Source: Humulus lupulus
Lineage: Eukaryota > Streptophyta > Magnoliopsida > Rosales > Cannabaceae
Assembly: GCF_963169125.1 (NCBI RefSeq)
Contig: NC_084796.1
Coordinates: 218,078,448 to 218,142,447 of the forward strand
Length of the DNA: 64,000 nucleotides
Direction of reading: 5' to 3'
Shown here piece after piece: positions 1 through 11,349 of the stretch (position 1 is its first letter; the number at the start of each line of letters is the position of its first letter). The notes under the pieces were generated by a model. The model was not told where the DNA came from. It was given only the letters and a program-made list of their open reading frames with translations, and ran no database searches. The translations under genes were made by a program, and so were the position numbers.

Positions 1-1523
1 ACTATAAATACCAAGAACTTCTGTGATCCTACTCCGAAGGAGCATTTAAGGGGATTCAACTTCATCTAATATTTGTTCAAGACGTTGAAGCACTCCTGCA
101 AATCCTGTATATGCCCTTCTGCCTTCTTCGACTTGACTAGCATGTCGTCGACGTAGACCTCCATGTTTGTGCCGAACAGTTCTTTAAACATGTTGTTGAC
201 TAGTCGCTGGTAAGTCGCTCCAGCGTTTTTCAAACTGAAAGGCATTACTTTGTAATAGTAAAGCCTTGTATCAGTTCGAAAGCTAGTGTGATCCTCATCA
301 GGGGGATGCACACTAATCTGATTATACCTGGAGTATGCATCCACGAATGAGAGAATCTCATGCCCTGCAGTGGCATCGACCAGCTGGTCGATTCATGGGA
401 GTGGGAAACAATCTTTGGGGCAGGCTTTATTAAGGTCTGTGAAATCCACGCACGTGCGCCACTTGCCATTTGGCTTGGGAACTAGCACAGGATTAGAGAC
501 CCACGATGGATAAAATGCCACCCTGATGAATCCATTCTCCTTCAGCTTTTCGACTTCTTCTTTTAAGGCCTTTGATCTATCTTTGTCGAGCAGCCTTCTT
601 TTTTATTGCATCGGTGGAAAACTCTTGTCGATGTTCAGGACATGGCTAATGACTGCAGGGTCTATCCCGACCATGTCTTTGTGCGACCAGGCAAAGACTT
701 CCTGGTTCCCCCTTAAAAACTCTACCAGTACTTGTTTTGTTGTTGTCTCTAAGTTTTTACTGACTTTCACAACCTTGGTTGGATTTTCTTCATCGAGTTG
801 GGCCTCTTCAAGGTCCTTGATGGGTCCTATTTCTTCCTCAAAATCCCCAAAGTGAGGATCCAAGTCTCTATCCTCACTTTGGGCAATGCCCTATTTGGTG
901 ACATTATCCTCTGAGTGGGCTTGAGCATCAATTTCCACTTGCAACTCTTTTCTGGGAACATCTCTCGACACACCCTTCTTTTCCTTGGTGATCGAGGTGT
1001 TGTAACACTACCTTGCATCCCGCTGATTTCCCAATACGCATCCTACCCCTGCATCTGTCGGGAATTTCATGGCAAGGTTCCATATTGAAGTGACGGCTCA
1101 TAGGTCGACTAGAATTGGTCTCCCAATTACAGCATTGAATGCTGAAGCACAATCAACTACTATGAAAGTAGTGAGTAATGTCCTATTAGCAGGTGTAGTA
1201 CCTGATGTAACTGGAAGCCTAATCGATCCTGTTTAGGCGTGCCCTTCACCAGAAAAACCATAAATTGTTTGGTTGCATGGCTCTAGGTCTTTGATGGACA
1301 GCTTCATTCTTTTCAGCGAAGACTTGTACAAGATGTTGACCGAACTTCCTGTGTCGACCAACACCCTCTTCACCATCATGTTGGCAATTTGTATGTCTAC
1401 GACCAGCAGATCGGAGTGTAGGAATCGCACATGCTGGGCATCGTCTTTAGAGAAGGTTATCAATTCCTCCTCTGGTCGAGCCTTTTTCGGTGCTCGATCC
1501 TCCACACTCATCATCTCGATGTC
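1..1523 (-). pseudogene. pol of Tat A: aspartic protease and reverse transcriptase (cut by window edge)
   Basis: The protease lies at about 1514-1020, with the active-site motif VLVDTGSSVNIL intact near 1330-1370 and the later hydrophobic motif AFNAVIGRP. A linker (863-603, FAWSHKDMVGIDP) leads into the reverse transcriptase: the palm motif NGKWRTCVDFTDLNKACPKD at about 430-480, then FVDAYSRYNQI, then the catalytic YVDD within MEVYVDDMLVKSK near 140-155. It continues off the left edge. Several stop codons interrupt the frame (for example at about 603, 895 and 1233), so the copy is dead although both catalytic motifs survive. Confidence 0.88.
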
Positions 1524-1539
1524 CTAGTCGTGGCGTAGA

Positions 1540-2393
1540 GTCCGAGCGTATAGTTCCCTTACCTTCCCACTGTCTCCTGCAGGATGTGATCCTCCGCAGA
1601 TGGTGAGTAAAGTGCCTGCCACAAGAGCTGGCTGTAGAGGTGGTGAGCGTTGGCGTGCAGGTGCCTGCTCGTTGCCTCCTTGAGCCTCTCGCTGAGACCC
1701 TCCTGTGGCTCGCACATATCTTCTTAATGTCCCTGCCTGATCAGGAACTCAATCTCGTCTTTCAACTGGTTACATTCATTGGTGTCGTGCACGTATTCGT
1801 TGTGAAAACTATAGAACTTTGTCGTATTTCTCTTGGAGATATCTTTCCTTATAGCTGCGGGTCGTTTGTAAGGCACGCTTGAGCTGGTCGCCTGGTAGAC
1901 TTCAGCTCGGCTTTCTACAAGGGCCGTGTAGTTGGTGAATCTTGGCTCATATCGATTGCCTTTGGGGCATTTACTCTCAGAAGCTAAGGGTTCATTGCTC
2001 GCCCAGTTTCCACCGTTCCTACCATTGCCATTCCCGTTGCCCTTGCCATTGCCATTGGGCTTTTCCGACCCGTTGGCGGATTTGGCGGGTTCTTCCTTGG
2101 GCCCCTTGTCTTTTGTTGGCGATTTCCCTTCGTTGGCAATCGCATCTTTGAGCTTGATATATCAATTAGCCCGATCCAAAAACTCTTGGGTATTTCTTAC
2201 CCCATTCTTTCTGAGGCTACTCCAAAGGGGTGAATGGCGCCTAACCCCAGCCATTAGAGCCATCATCTTACCTTCATCGCCCATTGACTTGGCTCCAGCT
2301 GCTGCTCGCATGAAGCGTTGGACATATTCCTTTAAGGGCTCTCCCTCCTTCTGGCGTATCTCGACGAGCAGGTTGGCCTCTGTGGGGTGTACG
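1540..2393 (-). pseudogene. gag of Tat A, C-terminal part
   Basis: This resumes the gag frame exactly at the Tekay insertion site. It carries the second half of the retrotransposon gag core (VHPTEANLLVEIRQKEGEPL, then YVQRFMRAA and LMAGVRR). A glycine/asparagine-rich tail follows (about 2010-2080), then the gag end motif HDTNECNQLKDEIEFLIRQG (about 1740-1800). A TAG stop at 1524-1526 separates it from the protease frame; whether that stop is original or a mutation is not clear. No CCHC zinc knuckle is seen, as in other Tat elements. Confidence 0.8.
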
Positions 2394-2836
2394 TGTAACG
2401 CCCTGGATAGCCAAGACCGATACACTGTGTACTTAAAAAGGTGCAACACTTTCTAATCAAGTCATTAATTTAGAAACGTGTCACTAAACATGTATGAGAT
2501 AGGGTTAAAAAGGTTTTGGTCTTGAACACTTCATTTCATAAAACTAAACTGTTATATACATGGAATCCCAAAAGGAACAGAGTTAAAAAGTCGGTTTACA
2601 GACTTCCAAAAATACATAAACAGCTGTTAGCCATACTAAGGAAAAATAGACAATCTCTGAGTTTCACATCCCTGCCTAAACCTCAACCGTGGTGGCTGAG
2701 CAGCTGGCCATGTACATTCCGCCCGTAGAGCTCTCGAATTAAGGCTGATCAAGCTTGCCCTTGCCTTTACCTGCACCACGTAGCACCCATGAGCCAAGAC
2801 CCAGCAAGAAAACATGTGCAACACAAACAATAGAAT
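2394..2836 (-). repeat. Truncated 3' LTR of Tekay B
   Basis: It begins TGTAACGCCCTGG and matches 6123 to about 6565 closely throughout, then breaks abruptly into RNase H code at about 2831-2836. It is therefore only the terminal part of the LTR, left by a deletion that began in RNase H. Confidence 0.9.
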
Positions 2837-4499
2837 GACGCCACACCTTCAGTGTGAATACCACCTGTTAACTCCAAATCATGAGTCGGATACTGCTGCT
2901 CATACTCCTTCAGCTGTCGAGATGCATAGGCTATAACTTTCATATTCTGCATCAGCACACAGCCTAAACCCATCCCCGATGCGTCACAGTAGACCACAAA
3001 CTTTCCCTCCTCCGAAGGAAGACTCAACACAGGTGCAGAAATAAGTCGTCGCTTCAACTCTTGAAAACTGTTCTCACACTTCTCTGACCAAACAAACTTT
3101 TGATTCTTTCTTGTCAACTCCGTCATGAGTGAAGAAATCTTTGAGAACCCCTCTACAAACCGCCTGTAATAACCAACCAACCCCAGGAAACTTCAAACCT
3201 CCGAGGCTTTCCTTGGCCTCGTCCAATCCCTTACTGCTTCTACCTTGGACCGATCCACCTTAATCCCTTCTGCCCCAACTATGTGCCCAAGAAAAGTCAC
3301 CTCTGGTAACCAAAACTCACACTTCTTAAACTTGGCATACAACTGATGCTCCCTTAACCTTTGTAGAACCTGTCGAAGATGCTGCTCATGCTCTGCCTCT
3401 GAACTGGAGTAAACAAAAATGTCATCGATGAAGACAATGACGAACTGATCCAAGAAGTCCTTGAACACCTTGTTCATCAGATCCTTAAAAGCTGCTGGGG
3501 CATTTGTCAGACCAAAAGACATGACTAAGAACTCATAATGCCCATACCGTGTCCGGAAGGCCGTCTTTGGTATATCCTCATATTTGATCCTCAGCTGGTG
3601 ATAACCAGATCGAAGATCAATCTTTGAGAACACCGTCTTCCCCTGTAGTTGATCGAACAAGTCATCAATCCTTGGTAGAGGGTACTTATTCTTCACAGTT
3701 AACTTGTTCAATTCTCTGTAATCTACACACATCCTCAAGGTCCCGTCCTTCTTCTTAACAAACAACACTGGAGTGCCCCATGGAGAATAGCTAGGCCTGA
3801 TGAATCCCAAATCCAGAAGTTCTTGCAACTGTATCTTTAACTCTTTCAGTTCTGCTGGTGCCATTCTGTACGGTGTCCTAGATACTAGTTCTGTCCTCGG
3901 TGCTAACTCAATCTCAAACTGAATCTCCCTGCGCGGTGGCAACCCTGGCAGATCCTCAGGAAATACATCTAAAAACTCACACACTAATCTTGTCTCTCCC
4001 GGCCCTGCCGGCATAACCCTAGTAGTATCCACCACACTAACCAGAAAACCTATACATCCACCCTGTAACAAGTCTCTGACTCTCAATACTGAAATCATGG
4101 GTACACGAGGTCCAGACACCGTACCCACAAAGACAAAAGGGTCCTCGCCCTCAGGCTCAAAAGTAACCATCTTCTTCCTACAGTCAATCTTAGCCCCATA
4201 TCTGGCTAACCAATCCATCCCAAAGATCATATCAAAATCCTCCATATCTAACTCAATCAGATCCACCGAAAGTTCCCTACTATCAACCATCACTAGCAGT
4301 GCCCTAATCCACCTCCTAGAAACTACCAGTTCCCTTGTAGGCAATAAAGTCCCAATCCCTGCAGTTCGATATTCACTAGGTCTACACAATCTATCAATCA
4401 CCCTACTAGAAACAGAAGAATGTGTAGCACCAGAATCAATCAATACTGTAAAAGGAAAGCCAGCACTAGAAAGCTGACCTGTCACTACCGAGGGACTAG
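2837..4499 (-). pseudogene. pol of Tekay B: protease, reverse transcriptase, partial RNase H
   Basis: The protease has its active site [11 protein letters not shown] at about 4420-4455. The RT follows with the family linker [29 protein letters not shown] (about 3700-3760), DLRSGYHQL, and the catalytic FIDD in [14 protein letters not shown] at about 3410-3450. An in-frame TGA near 3195 sits where relatives carry Arg. RNase H starts at about 3180-2860 ([17 protein letters not shown], then HDLEL), has a one-base frameshift just after HDLEL, and ends at the deletion junction near 2836. Integrase and chromodomain are absent. Confidence 0.9.
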
Positions 4500-5640
4500 C
4501 CTCGGCCTCTGCTTGAGTCAAGGTGAATACTCGAGCTGGAGTCAAGCTATCCACCTTTCCTGCTTCACCTTTCTTCACCGTTTGGCAGTCTTTCCTGAGA
4601 TGCCCTACTGCCCCACACACAAAGCATGCGTTGGCTCGACACTCGCCCAGATGGCATCTTCTACACCTTGGGCACTCTGGATAGGTTCGCCATTCCTCGC
4701 CGCCACCTTGACGACCACCCCGACCCCTCCTATCAGGACCAGCAGTGGTCGAAGTGTCAGAAGCCTTTCTCTTGAAGTTGCTGGGGCCTCCGCCCCTACA
4801 TGTCCCTGAATAAGGAGGCACTGCTCTGCGGCCCTCATGCCTCATCGCACTCTCCCTCCATATCCTGTTCTCCGCTTCCTCAGTGGTAAGAGCCTTCTCA
4901 ACGACCTGGGCATAAGTTGTTCCTCCAAGTACCGTTGTAATCCTGACATCCCAGGCTATCATAGCATTAAGCCCCCTGATAAATCGATCTTGCCTAGCAG
5001 CATCAGTAGGCACAAGATCTGGTGCAAACTTTGCAAGCCTGTCAAATTTTAGAGCATATTCAGTAACAGTCATATTTCCCTACACAAGACTCACGAACTC
5101 ATTAACCTTTGCTGCTCTGACAGCAACATTGTAGTACTTCTGACTGAAAAAATCTCTGAAACCTTCCCAACTCAAAGTAGTAACATCCCTGGTCTGCGAT
5201 GCCACTTCCCACTAGATGCGGGTATCCTCCCTCAACATACAAGTGGCACAGGCCACTCTATCATGCCCCTCTATCCTCATGAAATCCAGAATTGTAGTGA
5301 TCATAGTTAGCCATTGCTCGGCTTTCAATGGATCTAGTCCACCCTCAAAGATTGGGGGTCGCTGTTTCGTGATCCGCTCATACAATGGCTCCCATCTGTT
5401 ACCAACCTCCCCTGACTGCACAACTGGTACCACTGCAGGTGGTACATTAGGGGCAGCACTCCCTGATGGAGCCTGCTGTCGTAGAATACGAATCTGCTCG
5501 TCCTGACTCTGTAATTGAGCCTGCATGTCTGCCATTAACTGCTGCCAGTTCTCAGAGACTAGTAAACGATTTTGGCCTTGGTCATCATTCCCGGTCCTGG
5601 ACCTAGTGCCGGCTAGTCGTGTAGATTTTCTTGGACGCAT
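4500..5640 (-). pseudogene. gag of Tekay B
   Basis: The start ATG at 5640 gives MRPRKSTRLAGTRSRT, the usual basic beginning of Del/Tekay gag, about 470 bp after the primer binding site. The capsid part follows (RWEPLYERITKQRPPIFEGG, then AEQWLTMITTILD, and [18 protein letters not shown]). A zinc-binding region closes it, with [12 protein letters not shown] and the CCHC knuckle [14 protein letters not shown] at about 4586-4627. Two in-frame TAG stops lie near 5215 (from a Trp codon, judged by the family) and 5081 (from a Gln codon), both transitions, so no full gag can be made. Confidence 0.88.
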
Positions 5641-6107
5641 AGCTATCCAAGTCAATCTGCAAATAACGACTCGGCAGTCAGACCATGATGACAGGGTAAA
5701 AACTTCTCCAAGATCCAACAATAAAACATAACCAATCACAAACAACCAACATGTAAGCATCCATCCTCATGCTCTAGCTGCTAATAAGCATGCCTCCAAT
5801 CTCATTACATAATAGATATAAAACAGGCATTCATCCATGCACAATATACAATTAATCATCCATATATTCATTTACATGCACGATAATGTTAATAAACATG
5901 CCCCAATATTCTCACACAACAGTTAAGGGCCAGGCCCTATCAGTATCTCATGCTTCCTAATAATCTAGTAAATAACAGAATTCATAGCTCATTTCAGGCA
6001 CATATACACATAAACACATATACACATTACCGAACCCTAATTTGAGCTTGTCTCTAGCAGCGAATGTACATGTCCAGCCTATCTTCAGGAACCCTTAAAC
6101 CTAGGAT

Positions 6108-6119
6108 GCTCTGATACCA
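6108..6119 (-). other. Primer binding site of Tekay B (initiator-Met tRNA type)
   Basis: On the minus strand it reads TGGTATCAGAGC, the common plant retrotransposon site complementary to the 3' end of initiator methionine tRNA. It lies three bases from the LTR end at 6123. Confidence 0.9.
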
Positions 6120-6122
6120 AGT

Positions 6123-8420
6123 TGTAATGCCCTGGATAGCCAAGACTGCTACACTGTGTACTTATAAAGGTGCAACACTTGCTAATCAAGTCATTAATTT
6201 AGAAACGTGTCACTAAACATGTATGAGCTAGGGTTAAAAAGGTTTTGGTCTTGAACACTTCATTTCATAAAACTAAACTGTTACATACATGGGATCCCAA
6301 AAGGAATAGAGTTAAAAAGTTAGTTTAGAGACTTCCAAAAATACATAAACATCTGTTAGCCATACTAAGGCAAAATAGATAATCTCTGAGTTTCGCGTCC
6401 CTGCCTAAACCTCAACCGTGGCGGCTGAGCAGCTGGCCATGTACATTCCGCCCACAGAGCTCTCCAATCAAGGATGATAAAGCTTTCCCTTGCCTTTACC
6501 TACACCACGTAGCACTCGTGAGCCACGGCCCAACAAGAAAACATGTGCAACACAAACAATAGAAACAGATAACAAGCTCACTAAGCATAAATTCTCATTA
6601 TATAGTCCACATTGATCATTCAGCATAAGTACAGAATCATGGATGCAAACAAACACTTATAACATTCATATCACATAATAATTAGGGCCGAAAACTTAGG
6701 CCGCACCCTTTGTCTACCCCACTGATTCCGGTTCGCTTAAACCGAGCTCAGTACATATTAAGTTGTCCTTGGCTACCAGTGGCCAAGCCGCGCTCTGTGC
6801 GCTAGTGTAACCCTTGGCACCCTTAGGCCGTTGGTTCACTAATTAGCTTGCATGGCATAATACCAACTTTTCAAGCATACACAATAGGGAACCCTTAGTC
6901 CCGTCACAGATATTCAACCAGGTGCAGTTTTCTTACCTTTGATCTTTGCAGTTATTGTTTACAAGCAAAACTCCTCAAGCATGATCCGTTCCTGAGCCTA
7001 AGCTTTTATCACCTAGTCACAACCAAAGTATTAGGTTTCATTAATATCCAAATATAAGTTTTTGGGTACAAAACAACTTCCGGGAAATCGAATCCCACCA
7101 AGCACGGTGGTGAAATCGATCCCAAGCACTCTAAGCTCAATTCCCGACCTTAAAAACCCTAAACGTTCAAGTGCACAACTAAGGGTTGCGGCCCTTGAAG
7201 CTTAGCCACGGCCCTAGCCTCAAAACAGAACCAAGGACCACCCTGAGCAAAGACACACGCCGCGGCCCTAGCATTGGGCGCTGTGGCGCTCACCCTTGGC
7301 CGAGCCAACGCCACCCTTGGCCGAGCCTCCTTGGCTCACCTTCATCCTAGGACCGCAGCCCTTCCCTTCGAGCCCAGAAAACCCACCATTTCCAACATCT
7401 AAACCTCATCCAAAGCCATCCCAAAACTTCCCATTTCAACACCCAACAACCCCAACACCTTCAGGGCAAGTTAAGCCACACAATTCAACAGAAAATTCAA
7501 CCTAAAACTCATAGAAATCACACTCTTAATTCCTGAAACTTAAGAACATGAACACTCAAGGCTAACCAGTCAAAAACTCAAATTAAAACCTCTAATTCTT
7601 GAATTAAAGTTTACCTCTTCAATTGGATCCTTTCTCTAATCAAAACCCAGCTCAAATTCCAATGCTTTCCAGCTCAAATTCCACCCTAAACATCAATGGT
7701 ACAAACACCTCAATACCCTACTGAAAACTCAGAATTTTTAAACCAAAGAGAGAGAAATCCCTGCTTACCTTAGTGTTGATTCAATTCCTTGGATGAGTCT
7801 TGAACTAAGCCTCAAAATCCAGCAATTCCCAGCTCAAAAGTCCCAGAAATTCCCTGTTTTTCCCTTCCTTGAGCTTTCCTTGAGAGAGAGGATAGAAGAG
7901 CTGAGAAGAGAGTCTAAGTCGATTTATTTCTTCTATCTACAACTTTCTATTTTTAGTAAGTTATCCTTATCACTTAGGTCAACCTAAGGCTCGGGGTGCC
8001 GGAAACGTCCCCGAGGGCGAAAGGGTAAAATCCCCCAATATTCCCGCCTAGACTTCCTAACCTCAAATATATCTTCATATATTTATTTTCATAACCCGAT
8101 AGTCTAAATAGCTACCTGATACCTAAAATACCCTTGAATTATCCGAAGTCAACTATTAAGCCCTGTTGTGACTTCTCCCCGCTAACTAGCCCTAGGATCG
8201 CCTCGAGTCGTGCTTCGCAAACCTACCCACATAATAATGTGGCTCTCACATGTATCACATATGTATATCATATTATCTCAATTATCATACAAACATTTTT
8301 AATCATGGAATTATGCATTTAAATCAATATATACATGCAAACCATATTTAACCCAATTATGCCCTCCCGGCACACTAATCAAGGCCCTTGAGCCTCAACA
8401 ATAAATTTAGGGTTGTTACA
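6123..8420 (-). repeat. 5' LTR of Tekay B
   Basis: It starts TGTAATGCCC next to the primer binding site and ends GTTGTTACA next to the GTACG duplication; length 2298 bp, within the 2-4 kb usual for Del/Tekay LTRs. The part nearest the primer binding site (6123 to about 6565) is matched by the 3' LTR remnant at 2394-2836. Short proline-rich open frames inside it, such as 7296-7505, have no recognisable relatives and are not taken as genes. Confidence 0.9.
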
Positions 8421-9847
8421 GTACGCGATCCGCGTAGAACTGTCAGTAAAATTCCTTCATGAACATTTCCCAAGATACTATACTATCAGGAGGGAACTTG
8501 AAGAACCACTCCTGAGCGGTGTCAGACAGTGTCGTTGGAAAGATCTGGCAGCGGGCATCTTCCGACACTTTCTGTATATCCATTTGTATCTCCAACTTAT
8601 TAATGTGAGATACAGGGGCTCCGTATCCGTCAAAGTTCGGCAATGTTGGCATCTTGAACTTACTAGGGGTTTCAACCGCAGCAATCCTTTATATGGGAGT
8701 GCCTCCTCCTATCGTACTCGATATGGGACGTTCGTCCCCTAACCAGTTGCTGTACCGCCTAGTTTAGAGCATCAATCTGAGCCTGAACAGCTTCTGGGAC
8801 TGCTGGGGCCGCCGGTGCCGGGGGAGCGTACTCGTCCTGCCTCTCACGGCGGTCGTTAAGTACGTCCCTTAAATCATCATCTCTACGTCTCTTCTCACTA
8901 GCTCCTAGCCGACTAAAGACGTTCTGTTGCCTGGGTTGCCCCACAGCGTTGTGGCTCGCTAGCCTATTTTCTCTAGGTGGGGGGCTTCTGTCTCCACCTC
9001 TTTCCTCATTTCTCCAACCAGCATTTCTTCTGCCAGAATCAGCTTCATTATAGTCATGGATGTCTCTTTATTGTGGCTGACTACGGTGTGAGCGGTTGTT
9101 TACGCTATTTCCTCCTCGGGCTGGCATTTCTCGAGGGTCAGGGGGAGGCCTGCACTGGTCGTTGGGTCCCTGTGCATTGTTATGCCATGGGGGGGCCCTG
9201 ACCGCAGAGCCTAACTCGATGTTCCTCCTGTTGGCAGAAGGATGCTGTCCCCTGCTCGGTAGATTCGGCTCTTCATCTCCTGGGCCTCTAGGGCTACGGG
9301 GCGGCTGCCCTGTCCTATTCTGCCTCAGGCGTTGGGGATTGCCTCGATCAGCCTGAGATGGAGGTTGCTGCTAAGGATCCCTAGGTGGGACATCATCCTA
9401 AGCCGCAGGTGGCTGCTCAGGCCTTTGAGGGCTTGCTATCTGTAGCGGAGGGCCTGGATTGGGACCTCTTTGAGGTGGGGCATTCGGTGGCTGATCTGGC
9501 TGGGAGGTTGGCACAGCCTGACTCTGAGCCAGTTGAATGGCTGCTTCAAGGGCGGCCATTGCATCCCTCTGCCGAAAATCCATTTCCGCCTGTCGCTCAC
9601 TCAGCTCCTAGCACTGGCGTTCTATTTCTCTTTGCTGCAGCACCATCAACTCCGCAACATTCTCCTGATTGGCCCTCAGATTAGCCAACTCATCTTGCAA
9701 CTCTCCTAGTGTTGCCCTCAGTGTTTCGGAATCTAACTCCTCTTCATCAAACTCCAAATGTGGTTCATTCTCAGCCACATTTGGGCGAGGAGGTTGGGAT
9801 GGTGCAGCGCCAACAGCCTGTCCAGTCTTCTTGGATGTTTTTGCCAT
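8421..9847 (-). pseudogene. gag of Tat A, N-terminal part
   Basis: The reading frame opens at 9847 with MAKTSKKTGQAVG, shortly after the primer binding site. It runs through an acidic helical stretch, a proline/glutamine-rich linker and an arginine-rich segment (RREDRQ-like, about 8760-8944), and reaches the conserved Tat gag core at 8652-8443 (FDGYGAP, then QEWFFKFPPDSI and WEMFMKEFY). This core makes the virus-like particle shell. In-frame stops interrupt it, for example a TAG near 9605, so it is a relic. It is cut at 8421 by the nested Tekay element, and its continuation is found at 2393. Confidence 0.85.
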
Positions 9848-9874
9848 TAGATTTTCTCACAGATTTTTGTCAAA

Positions 9875-9892
9875 CTCTCAATGAAAGCACCA
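9875..9892 (-). other. Primer binding site of Tat A
   Basis: Read on the minus strand this is TGGTGCTTTCATTGAGAG, lying three bases inside the LTR end. The same 18 bases occur at the same place in element X (49552-49569), supporting a conserved tRNA-primer site of this group. I do not assign the tRNA. Confidence 0.75.
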
Positions 9893-9895
9893 GAA

Positions 9896-11024
9896 TGTTG
9901 ACCCTTGATTTGGCCAACGACATGGAGTCAAATGTACGACAAAAAATAAAATGACAATTAAGAAAGATACCAATGGAAAAGAAGAAAACACCAAGGATTT
10001 ATAGTGGTTCGGCCCCAACGGGTGATAATGACCTACGTCCACTTAGTGCTATTATTAATATTGAATCTCAAAGTCGTGATCAAAGAACTAGGGTTCTTGA
10101 GTTTCACAAACCTTGGAAGAAATACAATGAAACGATGGATAATTGCACTATAGCTCTCTTTCTCTCTCTATTTTCGCAAAGAAATTCCAGGATCAAAAGT
10201 CCCCTCCTTGAGTTATTTCATGCATATTTATAGGCTCAAGGAGGGTTACATGGGCCAATGGGCCATATCTTTCCTGAATAATAATGTATCAAGGTAATAA
10301 TGAGTAAATATTCAATGCAATTATTATAAGATTACAATCTTAGAAGGAAACAAATCAAATTATACGACCAGCCTAAAAGTTAAGCCCTGACGAAGTGAGG
10401 TGCCTTTGGTCGATAGTCGAATAGCACTTCTACCACGTGTCAACCACGTGTGAGAAATCCCTGCCACGTCATCAGCAGCCATATTTTGGTTAAACACAAA
10501 TCAATTAATTAAATGCATACAGTTATCACGTACGCGGTAATATCCCATGATATGTGGGATTTAATAACAAATTACATCAGATCCCTTAAACATATGGAAT
10601 TTATAACAATAAACACGTTCACACCATGGGCGAGCTTGGACATTAGGATCGTGCAACTTCGAGACTGTTTGTCTACTACCAGCTCCTTCTCTTGATTCGC
10701 CTAGGCTCCCAACAAGTAATTATCGACGAAACAATCTTCTTCGAGCTTACACCTCTCGAGCTCGAACCGTCTTGTCTAAGGGCATGAACTGAATCGAAAA
10801 ATTTATACAAGTGTTGAATGAGTTCCGAGCCAAACTTATAACTTCGGAGCACCTCCGAGACTACGTAGTTTCAAAGCTCACCCATCCGAGGTTACCACCT
10901 GCTGCCTTAGCGAGATTGCCCCTAACTGGCGGGCCATAAGACCACCATGCTAATCTCGAGCTTACGCCTAACGAGCCTGAGTTTCGAGATCACCAATTCC
11001 CATTCTCAAAATCTCGGTGTAACA
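9896..11024 (-). repeat. 5' LTR of Tat A
   Basis: On the plus strand this block starts TGTTGACCC directly next to the primer binding site and ends GGTGTAACA, so it has the TG...CA ends of an LTR and short inverted termini (TGTT/AACA). Beyond 11024 the sequence changes at once to Tekay integrase code, which fixes the outer boundary. Length is about 1.13 kb. The partner LTR is outside the window, so the boundary rests on these ends and the context rather than on an LTR-to-LTR comparison. Confidence 0.75.
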
Positions 11025-11025
11025 G

Positions 11026-11313
11026 TTGGCCTTTCCTTTGACATTGTCGGCAGTACATAATGTATTTTATGTTTTGGCTCTTCGGAGATATGTATCAGAT
11101 GTGACTTATGTCTTGAGTTACGAAGATCTGGAGCTTGAGACAGATCTCTCCTATGAGGAACAACCAGTCCAGATACTAGACAGAAAGGACAAGGTCCTAA
11201 GGAATAAAACTATACCTTTGGTGAAGTTATTATGGAGGAACAACAAGGTCGAGGAAGAGGCTTGGGAGCTGGAGTCAGATATGCAGAATCAGTATCCCGA
11301 GTTGTTCAGGTAA
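11026..11313 (+). pseudogene. Integrase C-terminus and chromodomain of Tekay A (fragment)
   Basis: The frame reads LSAVHNVFYVLALRRYV and then YEEQPVQILDRKDKVLRNKT, IPLVKLLWRNN and EEEAWELESDM, ending QYPELFR and a TAA at 11311-11313. This is the conserved end of the Del/Tekay integrase. The ILDRK...VKLLWRN...EEAWE part is the chromodomain-like tail thought to steer insertion into heterochromatin. The upstream part is cut off by the Tat A LTR at 11024. The fragment has no stop codon in its 95 codons, but it cannot be expressed as an integrase. Confidence 0.9.
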
Positions 11314-11349
11314 ATTTTGAGGACAAAATTTATGTAAGGAAGGGATAGT
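11314..11349 (+). other. 3' leader and polypurine tract of Tekay A
   Basis: After the stop codon comes TTTTGAGGACAAAATTTATG, a block usual just downstream of Del-type integrase, then the purine run AAGGAAGGGATAG directly before the LTR start at 11350. This is where plus-strand DNA synthesis would be primed. Confidence 0.8.

Larger units (their letters stand above)
2394..8420 (-). mobile_element. Internally deleted Tekay/Del-type chromovirus (Tekay B)
   Basis: A minus-strand Ty3/Gypsy element with a full 5' LTR (6123-8420), an initiator-Met type primer binding site, gag, protease, RT and part of RNase H, then only the last 443 bp of the 3' LTR (2394-2836). Perfect 5-bp duplications GTACG (2389-2393, 8421-8425) flank it and both outer ends read TG...CA. 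The end of RNase H, the integrase, the chromodomain, the polypurine tract and most of the 3' LTR are missing, so the copy cannot move by itself. It sits inside the gag of Tat A in the same orientation. Confidence 0.93.
1..11024 (-). mobile_element. Tat-lineage Ty3/Gypsy retrotransposon (Tat A), split by a nested Tekay element
   Basis: Minus-strand element. From its 5' end (right) it shows a 5' LTR (9896-11024), a primer binding site, gag, protease and reverse transcriptase; the rest of pol and the 3' LTR lie beyond the left edge. The gag is cut in two by the Tekay element at 2394-8420, with the 5-bp duplication GTACG on both sides (2389-2393 and 8421-8425), so the order of insertion is clear. 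The RT motif YVDDMLVKSK and the gag style place it in the Tat/Retand group. The right LTR ends inside a plus-strand Tekay integrase, so Tat A itself is an insertion into that older element. Its own target duplication cannot be checked, because the other end is off the window. Confidence 0.9.

Noticed and set aside
4097..4809. Plus-strand open frames of 126 and 129 codons
   Set aside because: They lie opposite the protease and gag end of Tekay B and are shadows of that frame.
7296..7505. Proline-rich open frame in the Tekay B LTR
   Set aside because: Low-complexity, no relatives recognised, inside an LTR; not taken as a gene.
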